Assembly: GCA_964486145.1 (NCBI GenBank)
Contig: CAZAMT010000055.1
Location: 1 to 16,884 of the forward strand
DNA: 16,884 nt
Direction: 5' to 3'
Origin: CAZAMT01 sp964486145
GTDB lineage: Bacteria; Bacteroidota; Bacteroidia; Bacteroidales; JAAAOM01
The notes under the pieces were generated by a model that saw only the letters and a program-made list of their open reading frames with translations, had not been told where the DNA came from and did not search any database. The position numbers and the translations under genes were made by a program. This document shows positions 8,071-15,385 of this stretch, piece after piece (the stretch's first letter is position 1; each line of letters starts with the position of its first letter).

Positions 8071-8643
8071 ATGGAAATTGGAAAAGATAAAGTTGTCTCA
8101 GTAACCTATGAACTGAGAAAAGACAGCGCCCAGGGTGAAGTTGTTGAAACAGTAACAAGTGATAATCCACTTACATTTCTATATGGGTCAGGCGGTTTGT
8201 TGGCAACTTTTGAGAATAATTTAAAAGGATTGGCAAAAGGAGAACAATTTGCATTCCAGTTATCGGCAGAGGAAGCTTATGGTGAGATCAACCGTGATGC
8301 TATTGTAAATGTTCCTAAGCAGGCTTTTGAAATCAACGGAAGTGTGGATAACAGCCTTTTAAAAGTTGGAAACGTTATACCCATGCAGGATACATCAGGC
8401 AATAAATTGAATGGAGTTGTGCTGGAGTTAACGGATGAACAGGTAAAAATGGATTTCAACCATCCTTTGGCAGGAGACAATCTATATTTTCAGGGTGAAA
8501 TTTCAGATATACGTGCAGCTACCGAGGAGGAATTACAACACGGTCATGTCCATTCACAAGGTGGGTGCGAAGGTTGCGGATGTCAACATGATGATGATGA
8601 TCAAGAACATCATCATCATCATGGTGGAGGATGTAATTGTTAG
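8071..8643 (+). CDS. slyD: FKBP-type peptidyl-prolyl cis-trans isomerase, SlyD type
   Basis: Cytoplasmic prolyl isomerase and chaperone of 190 residues, close to the E. coli SlyD length. The FKBP core is residues 1-70 and 125-150, with the typical VSVTYELR start, PLTFLYGSGGLL (33-44) and AYGE (69-72). The insert-in-flap chaperone domain occupies about 72-125. The tail (157-190) is a metal-binding segment with nine His (157, 159, 161, 173, 180-184), five Cys (166, 169, 171, 188, 190) and four consecutive Asp, which in E. coli SlyD binds nickel and serves hydrogenase maturation. A purine-rich AAAGGGAA stands 3-10 bases before the ATG. The gene is monocistronic and divergent from the protease. 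No hydrogenase genes are in the window, so the client is unknown. Confidence 0.96.
   Translation: MEIGKDKVVSVTYELRKDSAQGEVVETVTSDNPLTFLYGSGGLLATFENNLKGLAKGEQFAFQLSAEEAYGEINRDAIVNVPKQAFEINGSVDNSLLKVGNVIPMQDTSGNKLNGVVLELTDEQVKMDFNHPLAGDNLYFQGEISDIRAATEEELQHGHVHSQGGCEGCGCQHDDDDQEHHHHHGGGCNC
8587..8623. repeat. slyD: Perfect 15-bp inverted repeat of trinucleotides in the slyD tail
   Basis: The arm CATGATGATGATGAT (8587-8601) and its exact reverse complement (8609-8623) flank a 7-base loop CAAGAAC. In the reading frame the left arm encodes mostly Asp and the right arm mostly His, so the two homopolymeric runs of the metal-binding tail are complementary strands of a single hairpin. It lies about 20 bases before the stop codon. 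Confidence 0.9.
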
Positions 8644-8680
8644 ATTAAAAATTTGAGCAATAATTATCTCAGACAACTTG

Positions 8681-8718
8681 TCCGACAATTGGCGGATAGC
8701 TTGCTCCGCTTTGTCGGA
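8681..8718. repeat. Imperfect inverted repeat between convergent slyD and yafV
   Basis: TCCGACAATTGGCGGA (8681-8696) can pair with TCCGCTTTGTCGGA (8705-8718) across an 8-base loop, leaving a small bulge in the stem. It lies between two convergent genes and could end transcription in both directions, but neither side is followed by a clear T tract. It may instead be a dispersed intergenic palindrome. Confidence 0.55.
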
Positions 8719-8726
8719 GGTCTGTT

Positions 8727-9506
8727 TCATTTAATAATGAAATCATCAGCATCCAAATGTACAGGAAATTTTTTTCTAAAGTTTTCCAATGGATTTTTCT
8801 CCAGGACGAAAGTAAATATGGCTTCCTGATCATCGGATTTCAACATATAATTTCCCTTCGGATCAATGCATTGCGAACCTCCGACATATTGAATTTGGTT
8901 ACCATCCTTTCCAACCCGGTTTACCCCAATCACATAACTCATGTTTTCAATGGCACGGGTAACAAGCAAATTATTCCAAACCGGTTGTCTGACAGCAGGC
9001 CAGTTTGCAATGCAAATTAAAACATCATAATCATTTCGATTACGTATCCATACTGGAAAACGAATGTCATAGCAAATAACTGGCATTATGCGCCAATTTC
9101 CTATTCCGATAATTTTTCTACTTTCCCCTTTAGCAAAATGATTGTGCTCCTCTCCCATTCTGAACAAATGTCGTTTATCATAAACTTCAACCCGGCCATC
9201 AGGAAATGAAAATAAAAACCGGTTAAAAAACTTGTCTCCATCCCTGATGATATGGCTGCCAGCCAGTATTTTTTGGTATTTCGATGCCATATCTTTCATC
9301 CAGCCAACAGATTTACTATCCATACCCTCGCCTAACAACTTTGTATTCATTGAAAATCCTGTAAGAAACGTTTCAGGAAATATCACCAGTGATTTCTGCG
9401 GATCATCCATTTTTCTCAACCAGTTTTCATATTTCGCTTTATTGGCAGTTGGATCTTCCCAGGTCACATCGGGTTGAAATACATGTACGGTCAGATTTTC
9501 TTTCAT
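8727..9506 (-). CDS. yafV: Omega-amidase of the nitrilase superfamily (YafV type)
   Basis: Cytoplasmic carbon-nitrogen hydrolase of 259 residues, which closely follows E. coli YafV in length and motif order. The enzyme family removes ammonia from alpha-ketoglutaramate and alpha-ketosuccinamate, a repair/salvage step after glutamine transamination. The catalytic triad is visible: Glu45 in FPETF, Lys111 in YDKRHLFRM and Cys145 in VICYDIRFPVW. Other shared segments are GEEHNHFAKG (118-127), ANWPAVR (167-173), TRAIEN (183-188) and KFPVHLDADDF near the end. The ATG at 9506 gives a start of normal length. It is 111 bases downstream of the glycosyltransferase gene on the same strand, so it may be read from that operon or from its own promoter. 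Confidence 0.94.
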   Translation of the reverse strand: MKENLTVHVFQPDVTWEDPTANKAKYENWLRKMDDPQKSLVIFPETFLTGFSMNTKLLGEGMDSKSVGWMKDMASKYQKILAGSHIIRDGDKFFNRFLFSFPDGRVEVYDKRHLFRMGEEHNHFAKGESRKIIGIGNWRIMPVICYDIRFPVWIRNRNDYDVLICIANWPAVRQPVWNNLLVTRAIENMSYVIGVNRVGKDGNQIQYVGGSQCIDPKGNYMLKSDDQEAIFTFVLEKNPLENFRKKFPVHLDADDFIIK

Positions 9507-9617
9507 TTTTCAGGTATTTATAGCATTTCCAACGAAAGGGAATGTTTTCTTATTATTGTGTAGCGTGCATTTAATGAAAGTTTACAAAATACTTTATCAC
9601 GTACAACCGGAGTCGGA

Positions 9618-11063
9618 TTAATTTTTATCTTTTGAAGAAGCAGAGGAATAAAACCCTTTTCGTTCCATTTTACCCCATCCCTTTTTACCAAGTAAAAAAT
9701 AATCGATATTTGCACGTATGGCCCAAACAACTGTAAATGGATGAAATACAAAAGGTTCGAGAAATGCGGTTCCCATAAGTCGAAGAACATCTCTCTTCTT
9801 TTCGTATTTATGGTAGGTCATTTCTTCAAATAAAACTGACCAAATTGACATCGTTACAGATAAAACATAAACAAACGTGAGAAGCAACAGGAAAAACGGC
9901 CAGTTTGGTTTACCCATGATTGCAAGGATGACAAAATAGGTTACTCCACAGAATTCAATGATGGGCCCCAGCCATTCAACGAAAAACCAGTACGGATAAC
10001 CGAGAACTCCAAATCTGCCGTAGTTTGGATTCAGAAAAACCTTGAGGTGTTTAAACAATGTTTCCACCGTTCCGCGGGTCCATCGGTTACGTTGCCGGGA
10101 AAGTATTTTATAGTTAGTTGGTACCTCTGTCCAGCATAAGGGATCAGGGATGTATGTTACTTCATATTTTCTTTTGTTTTCCTTCATGTATCGCCGCATT
10201 CTCACTACCAGCTCCATATCTTCACCAACCGTTTGAATATCATATCCTCCACATTTAATTACTATCTCCTTGTCAAACATACCCAGTGCTCCTGAAATTA
10301 AAAGCAATCCGTCCAGTTGGCTCCATGCCATGCGTGTCATTAAAAATGCCCGTGTGTATTCCAGTACCTGGATACGTGCCAACATATCTTTTGGCAGGTG
10401 AATTTCCTTAATAACACCACCATCAATTTCGCAGGAATTAACAATACGTACCACACCACCAGTGCCTATTACTCGTCTATCTTTTTCCTCAATAAAAGGC
10501 TTTACCATTTTTAACAGGGCATCGGGTTCCAGAATTGAATCAGCATCGATGCTTACAATTAATTTGCTCCTTGAAACATTTATTCCGGCATTTAAAGAGT
10601 CGGCTTTACCTCCATTCACTTTATCTATGAGTGTAAGTTTTGTTAATGAGCGATTTCTTGATTTATACACCCCCTTAATTCTTTCACATGGTATCTGGTA
10701 TTCAAAGGCATAATTCACTTTTTCCATGTCGTATGCCTTGATAATTTTTTCAAGGGTTCCGTCCCGGCTGCCATCATTTACAATAATTACCTCGTAATCG
10801 TTGTAATATACTGAAAGCAGGGCACGAATATTCTCAACAATACTGTGCTCTTCATTGTAAGCCGGAGCAATGATTGAGATGGATGGCATAAGGGGAGCAA
10901 GGATAAGAGAGTTATAATCAACGTAACTGTTTTTTCTCATATACCTTATCAGCGTAACAGCCGATATTGTTGCCAGTAAAATATACGTACCAAATATTAT
11001 GAAGGTAATCAGCAGTAATGATGATTCGACAAGGTATTGCAAAAAATTTAAGATTTGCTCCAT
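9618..11063 (-). CDS. Processive GT2 glycosyltransferase of the PgaC/cellulose-synthase-like type
   Basis: Inner-membrane polysaccharide synthase of 481 residues. A hydrophobic segment (15-39) precedes the cytoplasmic catalytic domain (60-340). Motifs in order are IIVNDGSRDGT (93-103, sugar-nucleotide-binding Asp97), GGKADSLNAG (151-160), the metal-binding DAD (173-175), the GED motif whose Asp282 lies in the position of the catalytic base (280-282), and QRNRW (324-328), the Q/RxxRW signature of processive beta-glycan synthases. Further membrane segments lie at about 353-410 and 430-458. The product is probably a beta-linked exopolysaccharide such as poly-N-acetylglucosamine, but the sugar cannot be read from sequence. 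It starts 11 bases after the HEAT-repeat gene and is the last member of the five-gene block. No PgaB/PgaD or cellulose-synthase partner is present. Confidence 0.93.
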   Translation of the reverse strand: MEQILNFLQYLVESSLLLITFIIFGTYILLATISAVTLIRYMRKNSYVDYNSLILAPLMPSISIIAPAYNEEHSIVENIRALLSVYYNDYEVIIVNDGSRDGTLEKIIKAYDMEKVNYAFEYQIPCERIKGVYKSRNRSLTKLTLIDKVNGGKADSLNAGINVSRSKLIVSIDADSILEPDALLKMVKPFIEEKDRRVIGTGGVVRIVNSCEIDGGVIKEIHLPKDMLARIQVLEYTRAFLMTRMAWSQLDGLLLISGALGMFDKEIVIKCGGYDIQTVGEDMELVVRMRRYMKENKRKYEVTYIPDPLCWTEVPTNYKILSRQRNRWTRGTVETLFKHLKVFLNPNYGRFGVLGYPYWFFVEWLGPIIEFCGVTYFVILAIMGKPNWPFFLLLLTFVYVLSVTMSIWSVLFEEMTYHKYEKKRDVLRLMGTAFLEPFVFHPFTVVWAIRANIDYFLLGKKGWGKMERKGFYSSASSKDKN

Positions 11064-11074
11064 TGTTTTATTTT

Positions 11075-12223
11075 TCAGAGACGTTCGTCAAGAACATGTT
11101 TGATAATGATTTGATAATTTCGATAGTCATCAGATTCCACCAGCTTTTGTAATTCAAGTTTCCCTGTAGAGCCGGCCTTTCGAATTCCTTTCGCAGCCTC
11201 AATTTGAATATAAACATCTTCATGTTCTTCGATGATGCGTTTATAAAATTCAATGTCTTGTTTATCGCCATATTTAGTTAATGACTTAACTATGGCAAGT
11301 TGATTTTCATAACTTTCAATTAAAAACTGGTTTTTCAATGCTTTACGAACATCAATGGTTGGAAAAGCCCCCATGGTTATGTATAATTCATTCCGAACAT
11401 CTTCATCAGGGTATTCAAATAATTTCAAAATTTCAGGTATGCATTGGTCCTGTTTGAATAGTTTTATCATTCGCAACGAAAAAATGATAATTGATTTATT
11501 TTCCGAGTTTAACCATCGGCTGAAATCCGGTATGGGAAGGTTATGGTAAATTATGGTTTCATAAACATTCATTTGTTCCCAAACTGTAAAGTGCTCTTTT
11601 ATGTAGTCTAAAAAATGAAATGGATCCTCCTCGTTTAATCGCACCAGGGCAAGTTGAGATTCCATTCTAAGAATGGGATTAGAGCTGTTCAGGCACTTTT
11701 TGATTTCAACATTGGCATCATGAATATCCATAAATGCCAACTCACGAAATCCTTTTATTTTTATATGCCATTGCGAAGAATATGCTTTTTGTATTGAATC
11801 ATCATGTAAACCAAGTGATATATAGAGGTTTCTTAGTATTCGTTTGGGTTCCCCTGAAAGATTAATGCTTAAATCAATCATCTCCTCAATCAGAACATTT
11901 TTACAAAAGGCATTTGTGGCTATTTGTTTTATTTTCTCAAATTCAGTTTCTCTATTCGCTTCTTCATAAAGATAATTGATCAAACTTGTTTGATAATCGC
12001 TTTTTAAAGCAAAAATTTTTTTTGAATCCCTGTTTCTTTTTGTGCGAAGTATCAATACAAAAACCAGGATTACTGTCATTGTTAGCAGGCAAAACGCAAT
12101 AATTGCCAGCAATACAAATATTAGTGAGAACCTCTCATTGTGAAACCAGTCGGCAAAATAAGTATGATATTTTCCCCAATGAAAAACGATTAATAAAGCA
12201 GATAAACAATTTGTTAGAAGCAT
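11075..12223 (-). CDS. Membrane-anchored HEAT-repeat protein of the exopolysaccharide operon
   Basis: A 382-residue protein with a short hydrophobic stretch at 2-15 and a strong transmembrane helix at 33-59 followed by the basic sequence LRTKRNRDSKK, which places the remainder in the cytoplasm. Residues 75-382 are helical and read as HEAT-like repeats; examples are the segments around NPILRMESQLALVRL, YPDEDVRNELYITMG and EHEDVYIQIEAAKGIRKAG, each with an aliphatic helix pair after an acidic turn. No catalytic motif was found. HEAT solenoids bind proteins, so it may connect the receiver/Hpt pair to the synthase at the inner membrane; this is inference from position. It begins 12 bases after the beta-barrel gene. 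Confidence 0.82.
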   Translation of the reverse strand: MLLTNCLSALLIVFHWGKYHTYFADWFHNERFSLIFVLLAIIAFCLLTMTVILVFVLILRTKRNRDSKKIFALKSDYQTSLINYLYEEANRETEFEKIKQIATNAFCKNVLIEEMIDLSINLSGEPKRILRNLYISLGLHDDSIQKAYSSQWHIKIKGFRELAFMDIHDANVEIKKCLNSSNPILRMESQLALVRLNEEDPFHFLDYIKEHFTVWEQMNVYETIIYHNLPIPDFSRWLNSENKSIIIFSLRMIKLFKQDQCIPEILKLFEYPDEDVRNELYITMGAFPTIDVRKALKNQFLIESYENQLAIVKSLTKYGDKQDIEFYKRIIEEHEDVYIQIEAAKGIRKAGSTGKLELQKLVESDDYRNYQIIIKHVLDERL

Positions 12224-12235
12224 ACTTAGGTTTAG

Positions 12236-13126
12236 CTAAAATCTATATTCCACTCCAATAACTGATTGAAAACGGTTTCTGTAGATATCATCCTGGAATT
12301 CCTCATATTGATATCCGAAACCTATTTTCCCAATAATTTGATTATAAATTGTTTTTATAATACCTATTTGAATCTTGGAGCTGCTAAAATTACCGAAATT
12401 TTCAATTAAAAAAACGGGTTGGTCAGGAGAATCACCTGTTGAAAGTATGAAATAGAGATATTCGCGGTGCGGATTGAAATATCTTCGAATGGTTAAATGA
12501 TACGAATCCTGATAGGTTGACGATGAAGATACAGCGATGTACGGCCGGAATGATATCCACCAGGATGATAGGTACCTGGCAACTGAGCCGGTAAATAAAA
12601 ATATATCATCTTCCCACTTTAAATATCTGAAACCCGCTGAAACTTCCCAATTCTGCAAAACACTTTTAAAATATTCAGCTCCATATCTTTGTTCAGGAAA
12701 TATTTCACTTCCCGAAAATCCGGCATTTAAATATAAATAACTTGTTGGATCAATGATGGGATATGCATCCATCTCAACCTGAAATCCGGGTGAGGATAAG
12801 AAGTATTCACCTCTTCCTACATTCTGACCAATATTTATTTTGGGAATGATTTCTCCAAACCCGAATTGATGTTTATATCCTGCTGTAAGTACATGTCTTC
12901 GCAAAATATACGGATTTTCAAAAAAATCAAAAAAATGAGATAAAAAAATGCCTTGATCTTCTAACTCTGGTTGTTGTACCTGTTTTAACCAAACATCACT
13001 ATTTACTGAATTGATATTTTTGAATTTGAAAAAGCTTTTCGGTTCAACAGCAAAGATCTGCTGAACATGCATGAAGAGATAAACAATGAAAAGCAGGGTT
13101 AATAGGTTAGGGTTTTTCAAGGACAT
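12236..13126 (-). CDS. YaiO-type outer-membrane beta-barrel protein
   Basis: A 296-residue exported protein with signal peptide 1-26 (cleavage near IFA|V). From about residue 75 the alternating beta pattern and the segments VEMDAYPIID, YLYLNAGFSG, EQRYGAEYFKS, WEVSAGFRYLKW, WWISFRPYI and TIRRYF follow the YaiO family, and the protein ends in an aromatic residue (VEYRF) as outer-membrane barrels do. In E. coli, yaiO lies next to the GT2 gene yaiP and a deacetylase gene yaiS. Here the barrel lies in one operon with a GT2 synthase, so it is the likely outer-membrane exit port for the polysaccharide. The gene starts 3 bases after the receiver gene. Confidence 0.88.
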   Translation of the reverse strand: MSLKNPNLLTLLFIVYLFMHVQQIFAVEPKSFFKFKNINSVNSDVWLKQVQQPELEDQGIFLSHFFDFFENPYILRRHVLTAGYKHQFGFGEIIPKINIGQNVGRGEYFLSSPGFQVEMDAYPIIDPTSYLYLNAGFSGSEIFPEQRYGAEYFKSVLQNWEVSAGFRYLKWEDDIFLFTGSVARYLSSWWISFRPYIAVSSSSTYQDSYHLTIRRYFNPHREYLYFILSTGDSPDQPVFLIENFGNFSSSKIQIGIIKTIYNQIIGKIGFGYQYEEFQDDIYRNRFQSVIGVEYRF

Positions 13127-13129
13127 TGG

Positions 13130-13495
13130 TTACTTGTTTTTCAATAGCATTTTTTTGACCCTGAGGGTCAACTCCGCAGGACTAAATGGTTTGGTAATAT
13201 AGTCATCGGCGCCAAGTTCAAATGCCTGTAAAACGGTTTCTTCAATACCTACCCTGGTTAACATAATAATGGGTGCATTTATTTTAAGATCATTCCGTAT
13301 ATACGAAATCAGTTCAAGACCTGAAATATATGGCATATGCAAATCAGTAAGGATCAAATCGAATTTTTCATTAGCCAGTTTTTCTTTTGCAGCTTTTCCA
13401 TCCTGAGCTGTAATAACTTCATAGCTGTCTTGCTTTAGTTTATGTTCTATGGCTTTGAGTGTCATGGTATCATCTTCACAAACGAGTATCTTCAT
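13130..13495 (-). CDS. Stand-alone CheY-like response regulator receiver protein
   Basis: A 121-residue single receiver domain with no DNA-binding or enzymatic output domain. The acidic pocket is Glu7, Asp8 and Asp9, the phosphoacceptor is Asp51 in LILTDLHMP, the switch residue is Thr80 in IIMLT, and the conserved Lys is Lys102 in ITKPFSP. Such proteins work by binding a partner or by acting as a phosphate relay or sink. Its ATG overlaps the TGA stop of the Hpt gene by four bases (ATGA), so the two are translationally coupled and probably exchange phosphate. No histidine kinase is in the window, so the kinase must be encoded elsewhere. The target may be a protein of this operon. Confidence 0.95.
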   Translation of the reverse strand: MKILVCEDDTMTLKAIEHKLKQDSYEVITAQDGKAAKEKLANEKFDLILTDLHMPYISGLELISYIRNDLKINAPIIMLTRVGIEETVLQAFELGADDYITKPFSPAELTLRVKKMLLKNK

Positions 13496-13854
13496 TTTTC
13501 TAAGTTATTTAATGTTTCTTTTAGCTGATCAATTATTTGATTGCAATAATCCGTTATTTCAGATATTAATTTCGTAATTTCCGCATGCTGTATCTCCTCT
13601 TTAGCAAAATATTCAAGTTGATCCAACGCTGCATTTTTATTATTTGCACCCACAAAAATAAGCGTTGGAGCGAATTTATGCACAGTTTTATACAATCGAA
13701 AATAATCTTTTTCCTCATTGTAACGATGGATATCCTCCAAATAAGCCGGGGTATCCTGGGTAAAAGTCAAAATCATATCATTGATAAATGCCTGATCATT
13801 ATTTGATATTGACTGAAGATAACTCAAATCGTAAGTAACATCGTTATGCAGCAT
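13492..13854 (-). CDS. Stand-alone Hpt (histidine phosphotransfer) protein
   Basis: A 120-residue all-helical cytoplasmic protein with the Hpt signature: the phosphorylatable His59 in YKTVHKFAPTLIFVG, where the HK-x-x-P-x-x-x-x-x-G arrangement is typical. The N-terminal YDLSYLQSISNNDQAFINDMI stretch (residues 8-28, quoted to its key helix) resembles the first two helices of other Hpt domains. It has no kinase, ATPase or receiver domain, so it relays phosphate between a hybrid kinase and a receiver, probably the coupled one just downstream. It is the first gene of the five-gene block, following a candidate promoter by about 20 bases. Confidence is high in the fold and good in the function. Confidence 0.9.
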   Translation of the reverse strand: MLHNDVTYDLSYLQSISNNDQAFINDMILTFTQDTPAYLEDIHRYNEEKDYFRLYKTVHKFAPTLIFVGANNKNAALDQLEYFAKEEIQHAEITKLISEITDYCNQIIDQLKETLNNLEK

Positions 13855-13873
13855 TGCTTTGGTTTTATTACTT

Positions 13874-13881
13874 CAAAAATA
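13874..13881 (-). promoter_or_regulatory. Candidate -7 box for the Hpt/receiver/exopolysaccharide operon
   Basis: On the minus strand this reads TATTTTTG, matching the Bacteroidota TAnnTTTG consensus, about 20 bases before the Hpt ATG. It lies between the terminator of the upstream gene and the operon start, where a promoter is needed. A -33 TTTG at the right spacing is not present, so the call is tentative. Confidence 0.4.
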
Positions 13882-13905
13882 TGCAATTCTTTCGAAAGTA
13901 TAAAT

Positions 13906-13940
13906 AAAAAGCCCATCCAATATTTTCGGACGGGCTTTTT
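13906..13940. terminator. Bidirectional rho-independent terminator
   Basis: AAAAAGCCCATCC (13906-13918) pairs with GGACGGGCTTTTT (13928-13940) over a 9-base loop, with a single mismatch. The stem is GC-rich in its middle and flanked by A and T runs, so it works in both directions. It lies 16 bases after the stop of the 386-residue gene (13956) and isolates it from the Hpt operon. Confidence 0.88.
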
Positions 13941-13955
13941 GAAAGAAGTTTACAA

Positions 13956-15116
13956 TCAAATTATTTCTTTGTAGCTGTATTTTTCAAGAATATTGGTGAT
14001 TAATGGAATGTAATATTTCCAGAAAAACTGTTTGTGACCGTTTTTGTCTTTTCCGTAAAACACATTATCAAATTTCTTTATTCCTTTTAAATAAGCCGTG
14101 AAGTAAGGCATATCGTTTTTGGAAAAATCACCACTGAAATAGTAAAAAGGAAATTCCTCTCCGCCGTACAAAACAGCAGGAAAATTGGTGGGAATTCCAT
14201 TTTTTTTAAGTTCATCACTGGCGCTGTTTGTTACATCAAGGTTAAAATATGAGATTACTTGATATTGATTTATTTGCGGTTCAACAATATCAAACCAGCA
14301 ACCGGAGGTAATTTCATTTGGTAATCCAAATTTTGCCATCATTGATTTGGAGGTTTGTATGGTAAATCCATTATCACTTAAATGAGTACCCTCTTCCAAT
14401 ACAACCATTTTGGAACCGTTTTTAACAAAGATAATGCCGCCATTTTTAAATGGCCATTCATCATTATGATTTTTCTTGTACAAGTTCACCATCCATTCGG
14501 GGAGTTCTTCATTGTTTTGGTAATCTAATGAATGATAATACCGACCGGACCATCCTGACCATTTCAGATTAAATAATTGCTGGGCTTTGTAGGATGTGAG
14601 AGGACTGGTGGGGTATCCGAGAAGATTGAACTCTGAAATTACCGGCTTTTTTCGTTTTAACATTTCACGTATTAACAGGTAATCGTTTTGATTTAAGCCT
14701 CCATAAATGATGGATGATGGACGGTTATAACTGTCCATGTTGTGCCATTCATGAAAAAACACACCATATGTATCGGTAAAATAAAGAATATCATTGGCAC
14801 TGGCCAGACTGTCAATTTCTTCAATATCAATCGATCTTATTTCATATTTCTTCCCGGAGTAAGGCTTAACGGGCTTAAATCCATAATAATCCTTATTTAT
14901 TGAGTATGGTTTATTATCAGATTTAAAAATACGGTTATGATTTAAAACCCACATAACTGAGCGATGTTCAGCAGTCTCGGTTTTAAGCACTGTTTTATCC
15001 ATAATAAGCATATCAAGCTTTTCAGCATCACTTAGCTTCCAGGAGAAAAAGAACACAACAGGCACAGTAATGATTGCCAGTAAAATCAATAAAATCAAGT
15101 ATTTCAGCAGTTTCAT
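13956..15116 (-). CDS. Membrane-anchored protein of unknown function, possible amidotransferase-like fold
   Basis: A 386-residue protein with one N-terminal hydrophobic helix (about 5-25) that is either an uncleaved anchor or signal peptide, and a large, probably periplasmic, aromatic-rich domain. Segments that stand out are VMWVLNHNRIF (54-64), DYYGFKP (76-82), ILYFTDTYGVFFHEW (110-124), a Rossmann-like stretch SSIIYGGLNQNDYLLIREML followed by KRKKPVISEFN (about 134-163), GGIIFVKNGSKMVVLEEG (226-243) and FYYFSGDF (324-331). The alternating strand/helix pattern around 108-165 recalls class I glutamine-amidotransferase/ThuA-like folds, but no catalytic Cys-His pair was identified. The protein was not recognised. 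It is a separate unit upstream of the exopolysaccharide operon on the same strand, and a link to polysaccharide modification is only a guess from position. Confidence 0.75.
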   Translation of the reverse strand: MKLLKYLILLILLAIITVPVVFFFSWKLSDAEKLDMLIMDKTVLKTETAEHRSVMWVLNHNRIFKSDNKPYSINKDYYGFKPVKPYSGKKYEIRSIDIEEIDSLASANDILYFTDTYGVFFHEWHNMDSYNRPSSIIYGGLNQNDYLLIREMLKRKKPVISEFNLLGYPTSPLTSYKAQQLFNLKWSGWSGRYYHSLDYQNNEELPEWMVNLYKKNHNDEWPFKNGGIIFVKNGSKMVVLEEGTHLSDNGFTIQTSKSMMAKFGLPNEITSGCWFDIVEPQINQYQVISYFNLDVTNSASDELKKNGIPTNFPAVLYGGEEFPFYYFSGDFSKNDMPYFTAYLKGIKKFDNVFYGKDKNGHKQFFWKYYIPLITNILEKYSYKEII

Positions 15117-15385
15117 CAGATATGTGTATTATTTTTACAGAATAATCAAAAATATATTTTCACCAATCTTTACGTTATTTCATTGCGAAGGTTTGGTTGA
15201 TATCAATAATTTAATTTTCCTGCCAATAATCCCATATAACTGAATTATAATCAATTGATGTTGATGACAAAAGAATGGCTTGAAATTTGAAATTAATTTT
15301 TTATATAAAAAAAAGACAGTTATATTCGCAGAATCGTGATTGTACCCTGCAATATTATGGTAAACAAATTGAAAAACTTGTAGTT
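15117..15385. other. Divergent intergenic region
   Basis: A 269-base AT-rich gap between two divergent genes. It includes a leftward candidate promoter box (listed separately). The frame of the rightward gene is open back to a TTG at 15287, but that extension (33 residues) would put a charged stretch before the signal peptide and is not accepted as coding. No clear rightward promoter was identified. Confidence 0.6.
15147..15154 (-). promoter_or_regulatory. Candidate -7 box for the 386-residue protein gene
   Basis: The minus strand reads TATTTTTG (TAnnTTTG), 31 to 38 bases before the ATG at 15116. The surrounding ten bases, TCAAAAATAT on the plus strand, are identical to those at the candidate promoter of the Hpt operon. 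No good -33 element was seen. Confidence 0.35.

Noticed and set aside
9524..9544. CATTTCC/GGGAATG hairpin between yafV and the glycosyltransferase gene as a terminator
   Set aside because: The stem is only seven pairs with one wobble and no T tract follows on the minus strand.
9518..9790. A 90-codon minus-strand open frame overlapping the 3' end of the glycosyltransferase gene
   Set aside because: It is an out-of-frame shadow of the GT2 C-terminus, with no signal, motif or plausible start context.
15287..15385. N-terminal extension of the right-hand TPR gene from a TTG at 15287
   Set aside because: The ATG at 15386 begins a complete signal peptide; the extension would bury it behind 33 charged and polar residues.
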